Assembly (NCBI RefSeq): GCF_023347255.1
Contig: NZ_CP094466.1
Span: forward strand, 1,736,001-1,800,000
Direction: 5' to 3'
Length of the DNA stretch: 64,000 nucleotides
From: Faecalibacterium sp. I4-3-84
Lineage (GTDB): Bacteria > Bacillota > Clostridia > Oscillospirales > Ruminococcaceae
The position numbers and the translations under genes are program-made. The notes under the pieces are model-generated. The model was not told the origin of the DNA and searched no databases. It saw only the letters and a list, made by a program, of their open reading frames with translations. Numbering within the stretch: position 1 is the stretch's first letter; each line of letters begins with the position of its first letter. Positions 16,369 through 26,600 of the stretch are shown in pieces.

Positions 16369-18018
16369 ATGAATAATATGAAAATCAACAGGCTAAAAAT
16401 TGTCAACTACAAGCTTTTTCAGAATGTTACCATTGAAATGAACGAGAATATAAATATCTTTGTTGGAGAGAATGATTCGGGAAAAAGCACCATCTTAGAG
16501 GCCCTATCAATGGTTCTGACCGGTAAAATTAACGGTAGCAGTGTCGCAAATCGGCTTAATTTGGATTGGTTTAATGCTCAAGTCCGACAAAAATTCAAGG
16601 AATCTATTGAGGCTGGTAATACGCCTGACTTGCCCACCATTGAAATTGAGGTATACTTTGCTTCTCCCGATGAAGATGAAATTGCAATAAAAAAGTATAG
16701 AGGCACAAATAATTCACTTCATGAGGATGCTGAGGGTGTCAAACTGGAAATAATATTTGACACCCAGTATGCACCAGCATACAAGCAGCTCCTGGTTGAA
16801 GGAAAAGTCAGAGACATCCCTGTTGAATACTACAGGGTCAATTTCAGGTCTTTTGCAAATCCAGAATACTATGTCCAGACAACGGCAAGAAAAGTGGCAT
16901 GTATTGATACTACAAAGAAAGACTATGGTCCGGTGCTGAGTCGCTTTGTTTCTACCAGCATAAACGAATATCTCTCGGAAGAAGATATGACCGAGTTGCG
17001 TCATGCTTATAGAGCAAATCGACATGAATTTACTGAAAATCAAGCAGTAATACGGCTTAATCAAAAACTACAAGAGGGTCACAGCTTTGATGGCAAAACG
17101 ATAGGACTAAACTTAAGAGAAAGTGGAATTGATGAATGGAAGGGAGATATGTCTATTTCATTAGATGGCATTCCTCTTGAAAATTCGGGTTTCGGCACTC
17201 AAAATATGTTTAAGTCGGAAATTTTCCTGCTTCAAAATACGGATGTTGATATTTTAATAATTGAGGAACCCGAAAATAACCTTTCCTACTCAAACATGTC
17301 TATTCTCATCTCTAAACTGTCTGAGAGCAACGGAAAGCAGTTGTTTATTTCAACCCATAGCAGCTTTGTCGCAAATAAACTGGGCCTGCAGTGCCTTCAT
17401 CTTGTTGCAAATGCGAGGACGACACCATTCAAATCATTAAGCAGTGATACTTACAACTACTTTCTAAAATTACCGGGCTATAACACGCTACGAATTCTTT
17501 TGGCGAATAAGGCAATATTGGTTGAAGGACCGGCTGACGAATTGATACTGCAAAGAGCATATATTGATAACTATGGAAAACAACCGATAGAAGACGGAAT
17601 TGACGTAGTCGCTGTCGATAGCTTGGCGTTCCAACGATATTGTGAGCTTGCTTCTCTAATTAGTAAACCGCTGACTGTAGTTACAGATAATGACGGTAAC
17701 GCTGAAGCTGTTCGTAAGCGCTACGAAAAATACACAGGCCTTGTTACTCTTTGTGTGGAATCTGATAATACCCTAAACACGCTTGAACCCTCTGTCCTTG
17801 CAGCAAATCTTGATACCTTTGAATCGTTCAAATCCATCATCTACTTAGGAAAGGACATAGAAAGCAGAGATCCAGATAGCATTAAGAGCTTTATGATAGG
17901 AAACAAAACTGAATGGAGTATGCGTGTCTTTACCAGTGAGAAGAAGATAAACTACCCATCATATATTTTAAAAGCCATCGGGATAGATAGTGAAAATGTG
18001 GGTGATAGAGATGAATAA
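16369..18018 (+). CDS. gajA: OLD-family ATP-dependent nuclease, GajA-like
   Basis: 549 residues. N-terminal ABC-type ATPase with Walker A GENDSGKST at 33-41, signature and Walker B region LIIEEPENN, and H-loop FISTHSS. The C-terminal TOPRIM nuclease domain has the acidic motif LVEGPADE (E386) and VVTDNDGN (D440, D442). This domain order is that of GajA, which nicks DNA and is held off by nucleotides in Gabija anti-phage defence. The start at 16369 follows ggag by four bases. The last 8 bases overlap the helicase gene, so they are co-translated. Low GC, unlike the flanks. Other OLD nucleases with helicase partners are possible. Confidence 0.78.
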   Translation: MNNMKINRLKIVNYKLFQNVTIEMNENINIFVGENDSGKSTILEALSMVLTGKINGSSVANRLNLDWFNAQVRQKFKESIEAGNTPDLPTIEIEVYFASPDEDEIAIKKYRGTNNSLHEDAEGVKLEIIFDTQYAPAYKQLLVEGKVRDIPVEYYRVNFRSFANPEYYVQTTARKVACIDTTKKDYGPVLSRFVSTSINEYLSEEDMTELRHAYRANRHEFTENQAVIRLNQKLQEGHSFDGKTIGLNLRESGIDEWKGDMSISLDGIPLENSGFGTQNMFKSEIFLLQNTDVDILIIEEPENNLSYSNMSILISKLSESNGKQLFISTHSSFVANKLGLQCLHLVANARTTPFKSLSSDTYNYFLKLPGYNTLRILLANKAILVEGPADELILQRAYIDNYGKQPIEDGIDVVAVDSLAFQRYCELASLISKPLTVVTDNDGNAEAVRKRYEKYTGLVTLCVESDNTLNTLEPSVLAANLDTFESFKSIIYLGKDIESRDPDSIKSFMIGNKTEWSMRVFTSEKKINYPSYILKAIGIDSENVGDRDE

Positions 18019-19219
18019 TCAAGTAGTATTTGCGGCAGCGGGGCATGGAAAAACATATTCACTGTGTTCACAAGCCAAAACCGCCATAGATAACACCAAT
18101 AAACATGTGCTGCTTATTTCATATACAAATGAGGGAGTTCGTTCTTTAGAGAATGAGTACCGGAAGCAAAACGGCGGTGTATTGGATGCCAGAGTCATAT
18201 TCAAATCTTGGTACAGCACTCTTCTCTCTGAATTTATAAAACCATACCAGTGCTCACTTAAACTAAAAGAAAAGCGCTATAAGCAAGAGTTTCCAGTTAC
18301 ATTGCCAGAAAATTTTGTAAATTCCATTGCATTTTATGATACAGAAGCACCGCCTAAATGGTATAACCAGACCCACGTACAATATTACGTGAATAAGCGT
18401 GGCGATGTTGTTCCTGACAGGACAAGCCATTTAGCTTGGCTATGCAATGAGCATTCTAGCGGAAAAGTGATTAGGCGAATCCAAGAAATATACTCCCACA
18501 TATTTATTGATGAACTCCAAGACTATGCTGGTTGGGATTTGGAAGTCATAACTTTGCTATTCAAGTCCAAAATACCTATAACATGTGTAGGCGACTACAA
18601 GCAGGCAACATATAGGACAAATAATTCACTGAAGAATAAACAGTATAGAGACGAGAAAGTTCGAGCCTATTTTCTCATGCTTGAAGCACAGGGTTTATGC
18701 GTTACTTCATATGCGAATACCACAAGACGATTCAATCAGGAAATATGTGATTTTATCAATACGATCCACGGAGATGCGGATTCGATGGTTGAACCCGATC
18801 CAAATAATCAGCAAGAAATGCCAGTAGAAAATAGCGGAGTCTACATGATGAACGTGGATAGTCTGCGTGAATACTGCGAATACTACCATCCAATAATATT
18901 GCGATATGACAAAAAGGCGAAGGTTGGTTTTCAACATGACTGCGATGTCTTCAACTACGGTGGGTCCAAAGGCGCAACATATGAAAGAGTAGTAATCATA
19001 CCTGTCAGTACAACGTTACCATTTATAGAAAGACAGGTGAAAATCACGTCCAATCAAACGCGAGCTAAATTTTATGTTGCATGTACGCGAGCGAAGCATA
19101 GTGTTGTTTTTGCTATGGAGAACCCCTGCGAAAACGGGGTATTCAAAGCAACCGATATTCATTTCTCTGATAAGTCTATTCCAGCATATAAGTTTAGTAA
19201 GCCTGACTCAGATATTTGA
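18011..19219 (+). CDS. gajB: UvrD-like helicase, GajB-like
   Basis: 402-residue SF1 helicase-like ATPase. Variant Walker A AAGHGKT at 9-15, Walker B FIDELQD with D167/E168, motif III VGDYKQAT, motif V YGGSKGATYE and motif VI FYVACTRAK. Shorter than the best-known GajB (about 490 residues), so part of the 2B-like insert may be missing. It overlaps the nuclease gene by 8 bases. In Gabija the helicase is thought to sense or unwind DNA ends and activate GajA. A terminator follows. Confidence 0.75.
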   Translation: MNNQVVFAAAGHGKTYSLCSQAKTAIDNTNKHVLLISYTNEGVRSLENEYRKQNGGVLDARVIFKSWYSTLLSEFIKPYQCSLKLKEKRYKQEFPVTLPENFVNSIAFYDTEAPPKWYNQTHVQYYVNKRGDVVPDRTSHLAWLCNEHSSGKVIRRIQEIYSHIFIDELQDYAGWDLEVITLLFKSKIPITCVGDYKQATYRTNNSLKNKQYRDEKVRAYFLMLEAQGLCVTSYANTTRRFNQEICDFINTIHGDADSMVEPDPNNQQEMPVENSGVYMMNVDSLREYCEYYHPIILRYDKKAKVGFQHDCDVFNYGGSKGATYERVVIIPVSTTLPFIERQVKITSNQTRAKFYVACTRAKHSVVFAMENPCENGVFKATDIHFSDKSIPAYKFSKPDSDI

Positions 19220-20398
19220 TTAATCGAACCATAGTAAAAACAGAAATCCCAGATTACCACTTGTTGGTGGTTTGGGATTTCTGCTTTTGCAGGAAATATT
19301 TTTTGTCGTGTGCTTGACATACGGGTGGCGCAGGTCGTGGAAGCGGATGTGCGGCAGACTGTACTGCCGGAGCAACCATTCAAAGTGTTCCGTCACAAAG
19401 TTGGGACGGAGCAGCTTGCCCTCCTGATCGGTGCAGACGAAGTCCAGATAATCGGTGCGGTAGCTCTTGCCGAACAGCCTGCGGTAAAGCTGCTGCTTTT
19501 CCTTCTGCTTGAGCAGTTCGGCTTCCACCGCCGGAATCAGCGGCAGGGTGCGGCAGCTGGTCTTGTTCTTCATCACGTCGCTGACGACCGGGACATACTT
19601 GCCGTTCACCCGCTGTTCCGTGACCTTGTGGTTGATGGTCATGGACTTCCGCTCGAAGTCGATGGACGACCACTTCAGTCCCAGCACCTCACTCCGGCGC
19701 AGACCGTAATAGGCCGTGATGAGGATGCACAGGTGGAGCGGGTCATCCTGCGAAACTTCCAGCAGCTGCTGAACCTCGTCCTTGGTGTAGAAGTTGGGCC
19801 GGAAGCTGTTCTTCTTGGGCCGGTCTACTTTCAGCATCGGGTTGACTTCCAGATAATCTTTGCGCACAGCATCCTTGAACGCCTTGCCGAAGATGGCGTG
19901 GTAGTGGATAACGGTGTTGGTGGTGCAGCCATCCAGCAAAATCTTTTCCTGAAACTCGTCCAGCACCTGCGGCGTGACCTCGCAGAGCTTCAGACCCAGC
20001 GGCTTGAAGTATTGTGTGATGCGGCCCTGAATCATCTGGTTGTAGCTGATGAAGGTGGCGGTCTGGATGGATGCCTTGTGAATCTGAATCCACTCGTTGA
20101 GATAATCCAGAAACAGCATCTCCGACTTGCTGGCCGTTCTGACCGGCGCAGGGATGGGCTTTGCCGTCCGGGTGTCTACTTTCTCGTAAGCACCGCCCCG
20201 GCCTGTGGGCAATTCGCCGGTTTCGTCGTAGCGGAGCAGGACTTCGTGGAGCATCGCCTCGGCTTTGCGCTTGTTGCCACGCACGGTCAGGCCGGTGGAG
20301 ATCCACTTGATCTTCCGTTTGCCGTTGGCATCGTAAAGGTTGAGTACGAAATAGAAACGTCCATTTTTCTCTTGGACAGACCCTGTAGTTTTCATCAT
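19220..20398 (-). pseudogene. Tyrosine recombinase/integrase lacking its C-terminus
   Basis: The N-terminal AP2-like arm (KNGRFYFVLNLYDANGKRK), SAM-like core-binding domain and start of the catalytic domain are intact, with the first catalytic Arg in AYYGLRRSEVLGL. It follows the family to RFHDLRH (DNA to 19325) and then runs into unrelated sequence, losing the second Arg context, LGH and nucleophile Tyr. The start at 20398 has an aaaggaggt site. It lies 14 bases downstream of the excisionase gene. Inactive as it stands; the missing C-terminal portion of a similar integrase lies 5.7 kb away at 13459-13659. Confidence 0.85.
19241..19288. terminator. Bidirectional terminator at the right end of the defence segment
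   Basis: cagaaatccc (19241-19250) and gggatttctg pair as the outer stem, with ccac/gtgg inside, and T-runs on both sides. Lies between gajB and the truncated integrase. Confidence 0.75.
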
Positions 20399-20412
20399 AA
20401 ACCTCCTTTGGG

Positions 20413-20688
20413 TCAACAGGCGTGCTGTCCGTTGCTGCACCCACAGCATACCACATCCAGCGGCGGATTTCCAGCCGGAAACGCACTCTGCCCGGTGAGC
20501 AGGAACTCGATGACGCTCAGCTTCGGGATACGATAGGTGCGGCCGATTTTAAGCGCAAACAGGCGGCGGGATCGGATCAGTTCCCCGACCGTGTGGCGGT
20601 TCAGACCAAGCATCTCCGCAGCCTGCTGAAGGCTGACGGCATCGGGGTAGCCGGGAAACATCTGGGAATAGGCATTGTTAAACTTCAT
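20413..20688 (-). CDS. xis: Excisionase-type helix-turn-helix protein
   Basis: 91 residues with the MerR/excisionase-like DNA-binding segment SLQQAAEMLGLNRHTVGELI then RSRRLFALKIGRTYRIPK. Such proteins bend attachment-site DNA to favour excision of integrative elements. It has an aaggagt site and is directly upstream of the truncated integrase, the usual xis-int order. The C-terminal tail after about residue 65 is Cys/Gly/Pro-rich and not typical. Confidence 0.8.
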   Translation of the reverse strand: MKFNNAYSQMFPGYPDAVSLQQAAEMLGLNRHTVGELIRSRRLFALKIGRTYRIPKLSVIEFLLTGQSAFPAGNPPLDVVCCGCSNGQHAC

Positions 20689-21508
20689 AGGTACTCCTTC
20701 AGCATAAGTAGTCTAAGGTCAAAAAGTGTGTTACCTGCGGTTATATCCTTTGCAGCAAAGCGGCGGTCAGGTGACAATGTAAAGAGAACTGGCAGCAATT
20801 CCAGCTCCCCCATCGCAGATGGTTTCAAACCCGTCTGCGTTAATAAGTTAAGGTCTCCCATATTGGTCCTCGACTTCCCTAGGAGTGGGGAATCGTCCAG
20901 CGGCGGGCTTAAACCGTACCATTGGCATTTCAGCCACCCCGCCTTCGTCATGGCCGGGCTGCGAGTTACAGAAGTACCTTTTGTGAAGTACCGGACGATT
21001 GAGCTATTCTGTTTTCAAGGAACAGAGTTTTGTAGAAAATCCCCGGAAGTTGAGCTACCGAAAAATTATCCCTCTAATTGGTAGGTGTCGAGAACGCCTG
21101 TTTCGTAGCATTGGTGAGGAACTTGTAATCAAATTGTAATTCTTGAGACCGAATCTTCGCTTTTGAAAAAGTCCTTTCACTTGGTAGCCGACGAAAACAG
21201 CCCAAAGACAACCATCTTTTTGAGAATTAACAAAAAGGTCACAAATGACCGGCCTTCAAAGAGGAGGTTCTATTATTAACAGAAAAAGTGGCTTGAAATG
21301 GGGGTGTTGACGTTGATTTTTTTGCCTTCATTGAAGGTTGAGAGCGTTCCCTCATTTGGTAGGCATCGAGAAAGGCTGGTTGACAACCTCCATTTTGAAA
21401 ATCAACAGAAAGTTAACAAAGCAAGATGCGCTGAACAAGAAACAACAGCCGCCCACTCCGGGAAAGAGTGAGCGGCGGTTGCAATTCAAGTTCTTAATTC
21501 AAGAAAAA
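20689..21508. other. 820-base non-coding stretch with spaced repeats
   Basis: No convincing gene. A 17-base unit ttggtaggNNtcgagaa occurs at 21078-21094 and 21356-21372, and a weaker form ttggtagccgacgaaa at 21181-21196. Near the right end, aacagccgcccactc (21444-21458) pairs with gagtgagcggcggtt (21466-21480), which on the minus strand is followed by a T-rich tract and would terminate the YaiI-like remnant. The spaced repeats could be iterons, att-arm sites or decayed duplications. Confidence 0.4.
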
Positions 21509-21921
21509 TTAGATGGTTACTAAAATATTTGTCAGTGTGGCGACAAATGCTTCATCCTGTGCCTTCGACCGTTTTGCACTCCCTTTCGGGTGCTTGCCGG
21601 CACGAAGGAGCTTTTTGTTTTCGTACCGCCGCAGCATGAGGGCATCCATGTTGTCAGCAGTGTACTCCAAGCCGTTCTGATTCAGCACTTTGGCACACCG
21701 GGCAAGGCACATACTCGCCAGTCCATAGTCCTGTGTCATGACAATATCCCCCGGCTTTACCCGGTTGACCAGCGCAAAGTCCACGCTGTCAGCACCCTTG
21801 TCGAATACCAGTGTTTGCGCACCCTCACGTTCGATCTGGTGCGAGGTTTCGCACAGGATGATGACGGGGACACCGAACTGCTTTGCAATCTGCAAGGTCA
21901 GGTCAACAACAGGACAGCCAT
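21509..21921 (-). pseudogene. YaiI/YqxD (DUF188) gene missing its start
   Basis: Reads GCPVVDLTLQIAKQFG then continues as a nearly complete DUF188 protein with DKGADSVDFALVNRV and MTQDYGLAS. An intact paralogue at 48777-49214 is very similar through most of its length. Here homology stops at 21921, removing MNVLIDAD and the ribosome-binding site, which is where the next fragment begins. The C-terminal dozen residues also differ. Confidence 0.8.
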
Positions 21922-22993
21922 AGTTGCTATTCGCAAAGATCGTTGGGTCGCAAATTTGTTCTATAGATTAGCAGACAAAAATACACGTAATGGCATTCAA
22001 ATTTTTGAAGATTTCTGTAAAAGCGGGCATATGAAGGAAAAGGATATTCTTGCAATGCGAGTGCTTGGCGATGATGCGCAGATTCCTGCGTATCGGTTTG
22101 AAAATGTCCTTCTTCGTAAGAACCGTCGTTTTTATAACGGTGATGAATCGAATTTTGTGAATTTGTTTGCATCTGATTACAATGACGATTTTCCGGATCC
22201 GTTTGTTCGTGCCGATATATTGAATTGGCTATATCAAGTGCAAGCACTGAGTGGTCCAACGGGTGATAAAGGTCTATTTCAAGTGTCAGAGCTTGCACGA
22301 AGCTTGCAGGTATATGGTCATAGCCTTGCTGTTATTTATCGTGAATTGGCTTACTTGGCAAGGAAGAATTTAGTGCTTTGTGAAAATTCGGCGATGCCAA
22401 TTGAGGAAGGCGATTTGGTTAAGATTACTATCCCGGGTGCCTTACATTTGCAAATGTTAAGAAACGTTTCGTATCTTTCGGCATGCGCAGAAGATACTCT
22501 CTTTAAAAACACTGAGGTTATGACGCGTATATCTAATCGACTTAAATTTCATGAAAGTGATTCAAAACTTGTTGTTGCACTAAATGCAAGAGATTTGGTG
22601 AATTATTTGATTGAATATCGAAAGGAATATTTGACAAATAGTGACGAATTAGTGTCGGAAAAAGCAATTATAAGTTCTGTTGATTTGAATGATTCGCTTC
22701 ATGCTGTTGAACAATGGATTCAGGCAGATGAAAACCTTAAAAAGACAATCAGTGAGATTGATTATTTTACAGTTGATATGGATGTAGATGCATGTGTGGT
22801 TAGTAAAAATAGTGGCGGTGTAGTTTGTACGATTGCTGATAAAGATGTAAAAGGATTCATTTCAAGCTTGGAACCCAAGTACTCATTTCCGCGCGATGTT
22901 TATTCGAAAATCAAACCAGGAGACATCTTGAAATGCAAAGTAATGGAATTTGATTTTACGCATAGAAGCTTTCAGCTTAAATATTTGAACTGA
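21922..22993 (+). pseudogene. C-terminal fragment of an unknown large protein with an S1-like end
   Basis: From 21922 a frame of about 357 codons continues to 22993, with no start codon of its own at the left edge; upstream the frame is antisense of the YaiI-like remnant. The middle (ELARSLQVYGHSLAVIYREL) looks like a winged helix. The end (GVVCTIADKDVKGFIS, KPGDILKCKVMEFDF) looks like an S1/OB RNA-binding fold. The N-terminal portion resembles the lid of a P-loop NTPase, but that is weak. Lower GC than its neighbours. Probably the tail of a mobile-element or defence gene cut by insertion. Confidence 0.5.
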
Positions 22994-23217
22994 AAATAAG
23001 CATAGGTGTTTCTCTAACATTACGGAGATTCATCCATGCTTTTGTAGTGATAGTTGATATATTCAATGATAAATATTGTGGATTGAATAACGTAAGGCTT
23101 CTGTAGCTGTTGAGTATAATAAAGAACCGATTTTTAATTTAAATGTATAATTGATCCCCATACAGCAAATTGGTAATTTTTGTAAAATTGCAACAATAAA
23201 AATCTGGACGATGGATT

Positions 23218-23619
23218 TCATCCCAATGTCGCTCGAATCCGTTCCAGAATCGTCTGGTCAGCCGGGAGCCACTGTACAGAATCCAGTTCGTCTTTTGTCA
23301 GCCAGCGCGCGGCTTCGGCTTCTTTCAGAACAAGGTCACCAGAAAGGACCTCACACCAGAAGCAGTCCATCGAAAGATGAAATGCAGGATAGTCGTATTC
23401 GATGGTGCCGATTTTATCATGTACCGCAATTTCGGTATCCAGTTCTTCCCGGATCTCTCGTTTCAGTGCCTGCTGCGGGGTTTCACCCGGCTCGATTTTG
23501 CCGCCCGGGAATTCCCATCCGCCCTTGTACTCGCCGTAGCCGCGGGCGGTGGCATAAATTTTATGTTTCGTCTGAATATCGTCGCAGATCACAGCTGCAA
23601 CAACGCGAACAACCTTCAT
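23218..23619 (-). CDS. NUDIX hydrolase, MutT-like
   Basis: 133 residues with the complete Nudix box GKIEPGETPQQALKREIREE near 40-60, followed by L and D. MutT-type enzymes hydrolyse 8-oxo-dGTP and related nucleotides. It is downstream of the PLD/helicase gene with a 12-base gap and an aaaggaga site, so it is in the same transcript. In this context the substrate could be a nucleotide made or released by the helicase system rather than 8-oxo-dGTP. Confidence 0.88.
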   Translation of the reverse strand: MKVVRVVAAVICDDIQTKHKIYATARGYGEYKGGWEFPGGKIEPGETPQQALKREIREELDTEIAVHDKIGTIEYDYPAFHLSMDCFWCEVLSGDLVLKEAEAARWLTKDELDSVQWLPADQTILERIRATLG

Positions 23620-23631
23620 GATATTCTCCTT

Positions 23632-26600
23632 TTAACCGACCACCAGCTTGTTGGTCTTTTTGAGAAACTTTGCAGGGATTGGGCGGTTCAGCCGCCATGT
23701 GATATTCATGGGGCGGGAACCATCGTGTTTCACATAGTTCACCGTGCCCAGATAGGTATACGCTCCTGCACCGCCAAAACGGGCATCTGCCTTGAACTCG
23801 CGCACGAACAGCAGCACCCGGCTTCCTTTTTCCCGGTGATGGATGTAGCGCTGCCCGGTGGCAGAGTTTTCGGCGGTGGTGCTCTGGCTCTGCCAGTGGA
23901 ACAGGCTCTCGTTGATGGAATAATCCTTGTACATGGTGGTGGGGGAGTAATCCTTGTCTGCCTTGTTCAGGGTCACAAAGAATACGTCCAGCTGCTTTTC
24001 CGGCAGCCACTTCACGCCCTCGCGGACAGTGGCGGGCTTCAAAAAGTCCAGTGCTACCAGCAGCTGGTCGCGGGTATAGGTGCAGTGCAGGTCCAGCGGA
24101 CAATCAAAGCCCACATCTACCGGCTCGTCAATAAAATCAATGCGGTCATATTGATACTGCAAAAGTGCCTGCAGCTCCCCCAGCAAAACGGGACTATCCG
24201 AGAGAGCATACAGGTTATCGAGAACTTCTTCATCCTCCCAGCTTTCTGCAGTTTTGCCCCAGAGGGTCACATAGAACATTTGCAGCATCCGCTTCTCTAC
24301 TGGCGATAGAGCTGCAAAGTCGGTGTTATCCAATTTTGGCAGAAGCCCCAGCAAAAAACAAATCCACCTGCGGGAATCCACGACTGCAAAGCGTGCAAAG
24401 GCTTTGGTCATGGTCTCTTCCAAAGGCTCTGCAAAATCGGATGCCGCCCCTGCGCGGACGCACAGCCTGCTGAAGCAGACCTTTTTGCTGTAAATTGCAC
24501 GCGGGTCAAGATGATAGTAGTCGAGGAAGTTCCCCAGTGTCAGGGGCAGACCGGTATCCTCGGTAAAGGCAGCCGCCCGCGCCACAAGCCCGGAGGTGCG
24601 GTCATAGGAAGCGCTGATATTATCCAGCACATACTTTGCAGCAATTTTCTCCAACTGAATATAGCAGCCTTTAGGTGCAGAGACAAAGCCCTCTTTGAGC
24701 TCCCGGCTGACGCTGCGGGTGGTGTTCGAGAGCAGTGCTGCGAATTTCTCCTCAAAATTATACTTTTTGTTGGCCTGTCCGATGAAATCCAGAACGGTCA
24801 GGCAATCCTTGTTTTCTGCCAGACGTAAGCCGCGCCCCAACTGCTGCAAAAACACGGTCAGCGACTCGGTAGGACGTAGGAACAGCACCGTGTTCACCTC
24901 GGGGATATCCACGCCCTCGTTGTAAATGTCCACCACAAAGAGAAAACGGAGCTCCCCGGAAACCAGCCGCTGCTTGGCGGCGTTGCGCTCCTCGTCAGGA
25001 GAGTCGCCGGTCAGTGCCATAGATGGAATGCCGTGGGTATTAAAGTAGCGCGCCATGAATTGGGCATGAGCGATGGAAACGCAGAAGCCCAGACCCTTTA
25101 CCTCGTCGATATTGGTGACATATTTCAGGATGGAGTTCACCACAAGGTCAGCGCGGCGCTCCGCCACCATGCCGCTGAGGGTGTACAGGTTGGACAACTC
25201 GTTTTTATCGTAGCCGCCGGTACGCCATTTCAGGCTGCTCAGATCTGCGGTGTCGGTGACGCCGAAATATTGGAAGGGACAGAGCAGTTTCCGGTCGATC
25301 GCTTCCGGCAGACGGATCTCGGCGGCAATGCGCCCGCCGAAATAGTCCAGAACGCTTTTGCCGTCCATACGTTCCGGGGTAGCGGTCAGTCCAAGCAGGA
25401 TCTTCGGCTGGTAATATTCCAACAGCTTCTGATAAGTGGGTGCAGCTGCATGATGGAACTCGTCCACAACGATGTAATCGTAAAAATCTGCTGCCGTTTT
25501 GGCGGCAAGCTCCTGAGAATTGAAGGTCTGGATGGAAACAAACAGATGATCAATGCTGTCGGCTCTGTGACTGCCCACATACAGTTCGCCGAAATTGGCA
25601 TCCTTCAGTACCGCCCGGAAGGTGTACAGGCTCTGCTTCAGGATCTCCTCTCGGTGTGCCACAAACAGTAGACGGCAGGGCTGCCCCGGATACTGCCTGC
25701 AGAAGCGCTTGTAATCCAGTGCAGAGATCACAGTTTTGCCGGTGCCGGTGGCGGCGACTACCAAGTTGCAGTTGTAACCCCGAACGGTGCGCTCGGCATC
25801 CAGTCGGTCCAGAATTTCCTGCTGGTAGGAATAGGGCAAAATATCCAGGGTATAGATCCCGCTGTGGTCGGTCTCGCTGTATTTTTCAGCCTTCAGGGCG
25901 CGGGTCAGCCGTTCCCGCTGCCCTTCATCGTAATATTCAAACTCGCTGGAATTCCAGTAGCTTTCAAAAGTGGCTGCGATCTTTTCAATGGTCTCCGGCA
26001 GGTCCTTTCGGGTCACCTTGACGTTCCATTCCAGACCGCTGGAAATTGCCGCATTGGACAGGTTGGAGGAGCCTACATACGCCGTAGTAAAACCGGTGTC
26101 CCGGTAAAACACATAGGTCTTTGCGTGGAGCCGGGTACGCTTGGTGTCGTAGCTGACCTTGATCTTCGTATTGGGCAGCGCGTGCAGCTCCTCAATGGCT
26201 TTTACGTCCGTAGCGCCCATATAAGAGGTGGTGATGATGCGCAGCTCTCCGCCGTTCTGGGTAAACTGTCGTAGCTCGTCCATAAGCAGGCGCAGACCGC
26301 TCCACTTGATGAAGGATACCAGCATGTCGATGTGGTCGGCAGACACGATCTCCTTTTTCAGTTCAGTGTACATCTGCGGCTCGTGGATGGCACCGGTGAA
26401 CAACGAGCTTTGCGCAAGAGACGTTTCCGGCCGTTCGATGTCTTTGGCCGCTTTTCCGGTTGCAAGGCGGGGGTCATTTTCCCGTAAAAGCGCAAGAAGC
26501 TGCTCTGCACGCTGGTCAACGCCCAGCGCGGCAAAGTCAGGTTCTTTGGTGGTAGTCTGGATGGTGCTTACGATCTGGTTTGCCAGAGCAATCTGTGCTT

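Noticed and set aside
16369-19219. PARIS, Septu or retron system for the ATPase/helicase pair
   Set aside because: The first gene has a fused TOPRIM domain and the second has SF1 helicase motifs; no reverse transcriptase, HNH or DUF4435 is seen.
21590-22993. One 467-residue plus-strand gene
   Set aside because: The first 110 codons are antisense to the DUF188 remnant; only sequence after 21922 looks coding, so it is called as a truncated fragment.
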